DNA from: Rhizobium herbae
GTDB taxonomy: Bacteria > Pseudomonadota > Alphaproteobacteria > Rhizobiales > Rhizobiaceae
Direction: 5' to 3'
NCBI RefSeq assembly: GCF_019511375.1
Contig: NZ_JAEUAO010000002.1
Coordinates: 1,167,730 to 1,231,729 of the forward strand
DNA length: 64,000 bases
In this document: piece by piece, positions 58,871 to 64,000 of the stretch
Position numbering within the stretch: the stretch's first letter is position 1
How the letters are laid out: each line of letters opens with the position of its first letter
The notes under the pieces: generated by a model
Databases searched by the model: none
Told to the model about the DNA's origin: nothing
Seen by the model: only the letters and a program-made list of their open reading frames with translations
Program-made: the position numbers and the translations under genes

Positions 58871-60054
58871 AAGGAAGTGCTCTGAGCATGTGTATTTATA
58901 GAACCGTCCGTGATGTCTCGCAGGCTAAGTGAAACGATCAGAGCGTAGATAAAAAACGCAAGAGGTCTAGCAAGGAGACCGTTACTAAGAACAGATGCGG
59001 AGAATATGCTTAAGGCGAGCGGTGAAATTTTGCTTCTAGTAAAGATGATAGACGAAAATAGTGCTATAAGAGACAGAAAACCAAGCAGTCCGCGTTCGTA
59101 CAATACACTTAGAAAATCATTGTGCGAGTTCTTAGCATCCCACCACCACGCGGAGCTGACCACCAGATCTGTCCCAGCTCCTGTGCCGAAGAAAAGCGTG
59201 GCGAGCGGTCGCGCCGAGATGATGTCTATACGTTCGGCATAAACGCTGGTGCGGCCTGATGAGAATTGGGTGAAGTCCAGATAGTAGCTGGCGACGAGAA
59301 GCGCCAGAAATGCTAACTGAAGGGCAATCACTATTGCAGAAATCTTAACTAGATTAGATATCTTTAATTTTATAAACGGAGATGACGCCAGATAAACTGC
59401 AACTAGAACCTGGACTGTCCGTACCTGATATTCGACGATCAGATACGCGCAGAGTAGAATAACAAGCGTCCTCAGCAGGCCTTTGACACTAAAGATCGGG
59501 CTCTTATTCAGGTCTTGGAGATAATACAAGAATATGCCGCCAACAATGTAGGCGCTAAGATGCGGTCCCTCGAAATCGACTAGATTTGCAGGTCTCTCGA
59601 TGTAGCCCACGGAGTAAGTCGGTCCCGTCATTGCCAGATAAAACGCATAGAAAGCGACTAGACCGAGACCAACAGAAATGTGTTTTTGCCATTGCCGCAC
59701 GTCGACCGAGAGGCCCGCGATCAACCACAGGGGAATGGCAAGTTGCTGCGCTGCGCTGGCTGGCGAAAAGTCACCTCCGCTGCCAACCGCGAGCACCCAG
59801 CAGAAAATCATCGACAGAATGAAAAACCAAGCATGGGTAGTCGAGTTGGTATTTGGCCGAGATATCAGGCAGGCGAAGGCGACCAGGCAGGTGGCTGAAC
59901 CTGCGAGGGCATATCGCATTTCCGGACCGATGATGAAGAACAGAAAGATTTGGAGCAATTGTAGGAGGGTCGCCAAGGCAACCAAGTTGCTGGCGTAGTT
60001 GGCCGGCCTGCCAATGGCTTGTTCCGGGGACGCTGATATCTGTGCCATCGACAT
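58867..60054 (-). CDS. polysaccharide polymerase, Wzy/O-antigen-ligase-like
   Basis: A 395-aa polytopic membrane protein with about 10-12 helices and a large periplasmic loop before the conserved end region FFGTGAGTDLVVSSAWWWDA, KNSHNDFLSVLYERGLLGFL. The H-N-x-F/Y pattern there is characteristic of Wzy_C/O-antigen ligase domains. It should polymerise the repeat units on the periplasmic face, or ligate them. Its GC content is low relative to neighbours. The ATG at 60054 is 1 bp from the stop of the preceding glycosyltransferase gene. Confidence 0.88.
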   Translation of the reverse strand: MSMAQISASPEQAIGRPANYASNLVALATLLQLLQIFLFFIIGPEMRYALAGSATCLVAFACLISRPNTNSTTHAWFFILSMIFCWVLAVGSGGDFSPASAAQQLAIPLWLIAGLSVDVRQWQKHISVGLGLVAFYAFYLAMTGPTYSVGYIERPANLVDFEGPHLSAYIVGGIFLYYLQDLNKSPIFSVKGLLRTLVILLCAYLIVEYQVRTVQVLVAVYLASSPFIKLKISNLVKISAIVIALQLAFLALLVASYYLDFTQFSSGRTSVYAERIDIISARPLATLFFGTGAGTDLVVSSAWWWDAKNSHNDFLSVLYERGLLGFLSLIALFSSIIFTRSKISPLALSIFSASVLSNGLLARPLAFFIYALIVSLSLRDITDGSINTHAQSTSL

Positions 60055-60055
60055 T

Positions 60056-61315
60056 TCAGTCCCGCCTTTTGACCGCATTCTTATAAGCCGCGATCAGCTT
60101 CGGCACCTCGTACGTCCAGGCCATCTGTGTCTCCACACGGTTGCGGCCGAAAGCGCCCATTCTTGTGCGGCGATTCGGGTCGGCGAGCAGGTCGGTGATC
60201 TTTTCGGCGAAATCCACGGGATCGTTCGCCTTGGCGTAGAGCGAGGCTTCCTGGGCGCTGAAGCGGTCTTCAGTGACGTCGAACTGGACGATCGGCTTGC
60301 CGACGGCCATGTATTCAAGGATCTTGTTCATCGTCGACTTGTCGTTCATCGGGTTGACGCGATCCGGATTGACGCAGACGTCGGAGGTCGACAGCACCTC
60401 GAACAGCGTCTGATCCGGCGCGCGGCCGGTAAAGGTCACATAGTCGGCAAGGCCCATCTTTTCCGACATGGCCTGCAGCGCGACAAGGCTCGGGCCGCCG
60501 CCGACGAGCGCGAACTGGATATCCTTGCGCCCGAGACCATAGACGATATGACGCGCGGCCTCGAGCAAGAGGTCGATACCTTCCTGATCGCCCATGACGC
60601 CGACATAGCCGACCAGGAATTCGCGCCCGTTCTTCAGCGCCGGGTTCGGCGCCACCGCTTTGACGCGGGAAAGGTCCGGGCCGCTGCGCACGACGAAGAT
60701 GTCCTTCGCCAGCTTGCCGCCGCGCTCGATCGCAATCTTCTTGTAGCTCTCGTTTGTCGAGATGACGGTGTCCGCCGTCTTGAAGGTCAGCCATTCGAAC
60801 AGGCACATCAGCCGCCAGAAGAAGCCGCGTTTGTTGAACTTGGCCTCGTAGAGTTCCGGATTGATGTCGTGATGATCGAAAATATAGCGCTTGCCGATGA
60901 GCTTGAACTGCCAGGCGACGAGGAAGATCAGGTCCGGCGGGTTGCACCCGTGCAGCGTATCGAAGCCGTGGCGGAACAGGATCTTCCAGGCGAGGAACGT
61001 TTCCCAGGTCAGCGCCGCGCCGTATTCGAGGAAATAGCCAAGTGCCCCGCCGGCATCGAGGGGCAGGGGGTGGCGGTAGATGTGGATACCGTCGAGATGT
61101 TCGTAGCGCGCCGTATAGCCCTTGCCGGTCGGGCAGATGATGGCGACTTCGGCGCCGGCGGCACGCAAGGTCCTTGCCTCCTGCCACACCCGCCGGTCGA
61201 AGGGCACGGGCAGGTTTTCGACGATGATCAGCACCTTTCTGCCGGAAAGAGCGCCGGAGACGGCCTCGGTGCGGGCGTGGGTGGCTGTGTTGCTGTTCAG
61301 AGGGGCCGTGTCCAT
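60056..61315 (-). CDS. glycosyltransferase, GT4 type (WbuB/FucNAc transferase-like)
   Basis: A 419-aa GT-B enzyme with a clear N-terminal domain (KVLIIVENLPVPFDRRVWQE, YIFDHHDINPELYEAKF) and C-terminal nucleotide-sugar site (FLVGYVGVMGDQEGIDLLLE, VNPDRVNPMNDKSTMNKILE, YMAVGKPIVQFDVTEDRFSA). The pattern resembles glycosyltransferases that act early on lipid-linked intermediates. The start is at 61315, with 24 residues before the conserved region. It follows the dehydrogenase gene with a 10-bp gap. Unlike the Wzx and Wzy genes, its GC content is high and chromosome-like. Confidence 0.92.
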   Translation of the reverse strand: MDTAPLNSNTATHARTEAVSGALSGRKVLIIVENLPVPFDRRVWQEARTLRAAGAEVAIICPTGKGYTARYEHLDGIHIYRHPLPLDAGGALGYFLEYGAALTWETFLAWKILFRHGFDTLHGCNPPDLIFLVAWQFKLIGKRYIFDHHDINPELYEAKFNKRGFFWRLMCLFEWLTFKTADTVISTNESYKKIAIERGGKLAKDIFVVRSGPDLSRVKAVAPNPALKNGREFLVGYVGVMGDQEGIDLLLEAARHIVYGLGRKDIQFALVGGGPSLVALQAMSEKMGLADYVTFTGRAPDQTLFEVLSTSDVCVNPDRVNPMNDKSTMNKILEYMAVGKPIVQFDVTEDRFSAQEASLYAKANDPVDFAEKITDLLADPNRRTRMGAFGRNRVETQMAWTYEVPKLIAAYKNAVKRRD

Positions 61316-61325
61316 CGCCGCCTCC

Positions 61326-62594
61326 TCAGGAAAGAGAGTTCAGATTGACGATATCGCCATTCTTCTCGAGGTTGATCTTCCTGTAGGTGAGATTGGTCGT
61401 GATGACGCGGTCGTAGGTCGTCGCCTCGGCGGTTTCCTTCGTTACCAGCAACTGCGACAAAGTCGGAATCTGCGTATAGGCGTAGCCCAGATTGGCGCCG
61501 ACGAGCTTGGTCGCGTCGATCGCCGGATCGAAGATCGACAGCTTGTAGCCCTCGCGCAGCAATCCGCGGGCAAGGTCGATATTGGGGCTTTCGCGCAGGT
61601 CGTCGGTCTCCGCCTTGAAGGCGAGGCCGACGAGCAGAACCCTGGAGCCCGGCGCCAGGTCACGCGTCACATGCTGGAACAGCCGGTATTTGTGCGCCTC
61701 GTTGGAGCGCAGGAGCGCATCGACCAGATGCGTATGGGCGCCGCAATCGGCGGCGATATATTGCATCGCGCGCACATCCTTGGGCAGGCAGGAGCCGCCG
61801 AAGGCGCCGCCGGGCCGGGTATAGTAAGGCGAAATGTTGAGTTTGGTGTCGGAGACGAAGATCTCGTGCACCTTGGCCGCACTGAGGCCGAGCTGCAGGC
61901 AGATGCGGCCGATCTCGTTGGCATACGCGACCTTGACGGCATGCCAGGTGTTGTCGACGAATTTGGTGATCTCGGATTCGCCGAGGCGCACGTAGAAGGT
62001 CGGCGCCTTGATATTCCGGTTGAGCTCATCCATCCGCGCATTCGGCTTGCCGTCGACCGTGCCGATGACGATCTTGGGCGGATCGAAATAGTCCTGGACG
62101 GCCGAGGATTCCCGCAGGAATTCCGGATTGTAGACAAGCTCGATGCAGCGGTCGAAAGCCTCGCCCAGTTCGGCGGCGAAGATCGGCGCGATCAGCCCTT
62201 CGACCGTTCCCGGACGGATGGTCGAGCGATAGACGACGGTCAGCGGCGACGTTCTGTTCTGGCCGACGGCGGCGGCGATCTGGCGCGTGACCTCGGCGAT
62301 ATAGGTCATGTTGTGCGAGCCATCCGGGGCACTGGGGGTCCCGACGCAGACGATGGCCATGTCACATTCGTTGAGATGGCGCCTGATTTCGGTATGGGCG
62401 GAAATCCTGCCGGCTTCCAGGCCTTCGCGCAGCAGGATATCGACGCCCGGTTCGGTGATTGGCGCGATACCTTGATTGATTTGGTTCACTTTTTTTTCAC
62501 TGACATCGAAACCGACGACGTGGTGGCCTTCTTTTGCAATGCAGCACATGGCGGTGAAGCCCACGTAACCGAGGCCGAAGATTGCTATTTTCAT
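61326..62594 (-). CDS. nucleotide-sugar 6-dehydrogenase, AlgD/GDP-mannose dehydrogenase-like
   Basis: A 422-aa NAD-dependent enzyme with an N-terminal Rossmann fold (MKIAIFGLGYVGFTAMCCIA), VYRSTIRPGTVEGL, YNPEFLRESSAVQDYFDPPK and the catalytic Cys in GAFGGSCLPKDVRAMQYI. The LPKD form is typical of AlgD (GDP-mannose), whereas UDP-glucose dehydrogenases usually read FPKD. It oxidises a nucleotide hexose to its uronic acid, probably GDP-mannuronate or a related uronate. The ATG at 62594 follows AAAGGAATATTGC. It heads the eight-gene operon, so uronic acid supply is likely the first dedicated step. Confidence 0.88.
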   Translation of the reverse strand: MKIAIFGLGYVGFTAMCCIAKEGHHVVGFDVSEKKVNQINQGIAPITEPGVDILLREGLEAGRISAHTEIRRHLNECDMAIVCVGTPSAPDGSHNMTYIAEVTRQIAAAVGQNRTSPLTVVYRSTIRPGTVEGLIAPIFAAELGEAFDRCIELVYNPEFLRESSAVQDYFDPPKIVIGTVDGKPNARMDELNRNIKAPTFYVRLGESEITKFVDNTWHAVKVAYANEIGRICLQLGLSAAKVHEIFVSDTKLNISPYYTRPGGAFGGSCLPKDVRAMQYIAADCGAHTHLVDALLRSNEAHKYRLFQHVTRDLAPGSRVLLVGLAFKAETDDLRESPNIDLARGLLREGYKLSIFDPAIDATKLVGANLGYAYTQIPTLSQLLVTKETAEATTYDRVITTNLTYRKINLEKNGDIVNLNSLS

Positions 62595-63127
62595 GCAATA
62601 TTCCTTTGAAGTTTTAAAAATTTTCAGTCGAAGGCAGAGAGCATTCGACTGTAATAAAAAAATAAGATTCACCGTTTAAAACAACGGCTTGCTTCAGATG
62701 CTTTGGCCTAAACGGCCCCGACGATACACCAGTCGGTATTCATTCGCAGACCCATTTTTGGGTATTTTTAACAACCTGCGATAAACTAAAATTTATTTCT
62801 GAACGCCTTTAGTGGCCCGTATTGGCTTGCGTCCCTGTAAGTGTTTTCACATAATTAAACACGATTTCATAGGGGCTATTTCGCACGTGCGAGATGAAAT
62901 AGTCAGGGCGTGACGCAGAAAGCGGACACTCGCGGTCAGCGAAGCGACGCATGATAATAAATCATAAGTTGCATATTGTCTATTGGCAAAGTTGGTGGTT
63001 TAAAAGAAATATAAACAGAATTCACATAACGGTTTCCCGTTGTATTTTCAGATTATAAATATACTTCAAGAATACTAGTTGCGCGTCAAAGTTATATTTG
63101 CTCTCATTGAACCGGCGGGGTTTTACC
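62595..63127. promoter_or_regulatory. AT-rich divergent control region of the polysaccharide operon
   Basis: This 530-bp region separates the polysaccharide operon from the divergent Sel1 gene. It is AT-rich with many TATAAAT-like words and contains the perfect 12-bp palindrome TCGCACGTGCGA at 62881-62892. It has no gene-like frame. Both transcription starts must lie here; boxes could not be fixed by eye. Confidence 0.5.
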
Positions 63128-64000
63128 ATGATACTGGATCACAAATCCATTCTTGCAGGCTGCGCGCTTGGATTGGCAATTTTTGGCGCCGCTCCATCCT
63201 TTTCGCAACAAGACCAAGACAGCAAGGAGCAAAATGCGGCAAACACGCCGGAGCAGCGGTCTTTGAAGGCGTTCCTGGCGACGATAAAGGCGGCAAAGGC
63301 GGGGGATGACCTCACATCCGCGGTTGCCGGCATCGAGGCCATGGCTCGAGAAGGCGATCCGGTCGCGTCAGTGGCGGCGGGTGATCTTTATCGTGACGGC
63401 AAGCTTGTTCCGAAGGATATCGCCAAAGCGATCGATCTCTATACGAAAGCGCTTGAAAAGGGCAGGCCAGCTGCGGCGGCTAGGCTCGGTGACCTTTACC
63501 GACAGGGCGAGGCTCTCGGCCTCGATCGCCACAAGGCGCTTGGCTATTACGAGCAGGGCGTTCAGGGTGGCGATGCCGGGGCCAAGGCAGGCATGGCCGC
63601 GCTCTATGCCGAAGGCGTGCTGGTCGGTCGCGATATTCCGAAGGCTGTTGCGCTCTATGAGGAGATCATCGCCGCCGGCGGCACTTGGGCGGTGTCGGCG
63701 CTGGCGGCGCTCTATCTCAGGGGAGACGAGGTCGGCCTCGATCCCGCGAAGGCCGTCGGCTATTACCGGCAGGGCGTTGAGGCTGGCGATGCCGGCGCAA
63801 TGATCGGCCTCGCCAACATCTATCGTGACGGCAAGCTTGTTCCGAAGGATATCGCCAAAGCGATCGATCTCTTTACGAAAGCGCTTGAAAAGGGCAGGCC
63901 AGCTGCGGCGGCTAGGCTCGGTGACCTTTACCGACAGGGCGAGGCTCTCGGCCTCGATCGCCACAAGGCGCTTGGCTATTACGAGCAGGGCGTTCAGGGT
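63128..64000 (+). CDS. exported Sel1-repeat protein, 3' end beyond window
   Basis: The frame starts at the ATG at 63128 and runs open to the window end (291 codons). A signal peptide (MILDHKSILAGCALGLAIFG, cut near SFSQ) precedes a Gln/Asp-rich spacer and then regular Sel1 repeats of 36 residues (A-x-x-L-Y-x-x-G, K-A-x-x-x-Y-x-x-A-x-x-G), seven or more in the visible part. Sel1 proteins in the periplasm act as scaffolds or regulators: ExoR in rhizobial exopolysaccharide control and AlgK in alginate export are examples. Its divergent position beside the uronate-polysaccharide operon fits either role. A 144-residue block is duplicated nearly perfectly. Confidence 0.88.
   Translation, partial: MILDHKSILAGCALGLAIFGAAPSFSQQDQDSKEQNAANTPEQRSLKAFLATIKAAKAGDDLTSAVAGIEAMAREGDPVASVAAGDLYRDGKLVPKDIAKAIDLYTKALEKGRPAAAARLGDLYRQGEALGLDRHKALGYYEQGVQGGDAGAKAGMAALYAEGVLVGRDIPKAVALYEEIIAAGGTWAVSALAALYLRGDEVGLDPAKAVGYYRQGVEAGDAGAMIGLANIYRDGKLVPKDIAKAIDLFTKALEKGRPAAAARLGDLYRQGEALGLDRHKALGYYEQGVQG
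63389..64000 (+). repeat. 432-bp-period near-perfect internal duplication
   Basis: Bases 63389-63568 recur at 63821-64000 with a single visible difference (A at 63441, T at 63873). The period of 432 bp equals 144 codons or four Sel1 units. The second copy is cut by the window edge, so its real extent and copy number are unknown. Confidence 0.95.

Overview
The window is chromosomal DNA from an alphaproteobacterium of the order Hyphomicrobiales, most likely the family Rhizobiaceae (Rhizobium/Agrobacterium/Ensifer/Shinella group). The evidence is the GC-rich coding DNA, the core run rpoZ - rsh - acpS - lepB - rnc - era with a DUF3563 and a DUF2062 gene inside it, a rhizobial-type major porin, an arsR-aqpS-arsC-arsH arsenic operon of the Ensifer type, and short CtrA-like TTAA-N7-TTAA sites. 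Species cannot be fixed from the sequence alone.

Layout. 1-6.5 kb: a truncated MFS exporter, two very small ORFs, a divergent uracil-DNA glycosylase homologue, a YegD-type Hsp70, a 47-bp (CT)n tract, and ETF-ubiquinone oxidoreductase behind a palindromic promoter. 6.6-11.7 kb: an L,D-transpeptidase lipoprotein, a glycine-betaine/choline-type ABC binding protein and permease (no ATPase nearby), a DMT exporter divergent from an Lrp/AsnC regulator, and DoxX. 11.8-16.6 kb: envelope lipid/glycan genes (GT39-like transferase, lipid kinase, DPM1-like GT2, flippase-like membrane protein). 16.5-25.5 kb: AMP nucleosidase, YnfA, a pair of 57-aa exported peptides, DUF2147, a small Sel1 protein, a HisC-like aminotransferase, two PilZ proteins, and a large exported caspase-Sel1-peptidoglycan-binding protein. 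25.8-29.7 kb: an accessory patch next to tRNA-Ser(GCU) with gene debris (DNA ligase D remnant, a frameshifted small gene), two related small helical proteins, and a Tat-exported Hint-domain protein flanked by hairpins with the same arm. 29.7-45 kb: porin, hydrolase, lytic transglycosylase, dapA-smpB, NYN nuclease, rpoZ, rsh, small exported proteins, acpS, lepB-rnc, era. 45.1-47.9 kb: a tightly overlapping ars operon with two mechanistically different arsenate reductases. 48-53 kb: glutathionyl-hydroquinone reductase, cyclopropane fatty acid synthase, Tex. 53.1-62.6 kb: a single eight-gene minus-strand operon for an acidic polysaccharide (AlgD-type sugar dehydrogenase, two glycosyltransferases, Wzy, Wzx, acetyltransferase, SGNH hydrolase, heparinase-II/III lyase). 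63.1 kb to the end: a divergent exported Sel1 protein with a nearly perfect 432-bp-period duplication, cut by the window edge.

The items most worth a second look are the uronate polysaccharide operon with its divergent Sel1 partner, the exported orthocaspase-Sel1 protein next to two PilZ genes, the shared TTACG-N4-CGTAA promoter element in front of ETF-QO and a DUF2147 gene, the apparently leaderless arsR whose operator covers its own start codon, and the (CT)n tract. No insertion sequence, CRISPR array, rRNA or prophage was seen. All functional calls rest on motif recognition by eye; no database search was run.
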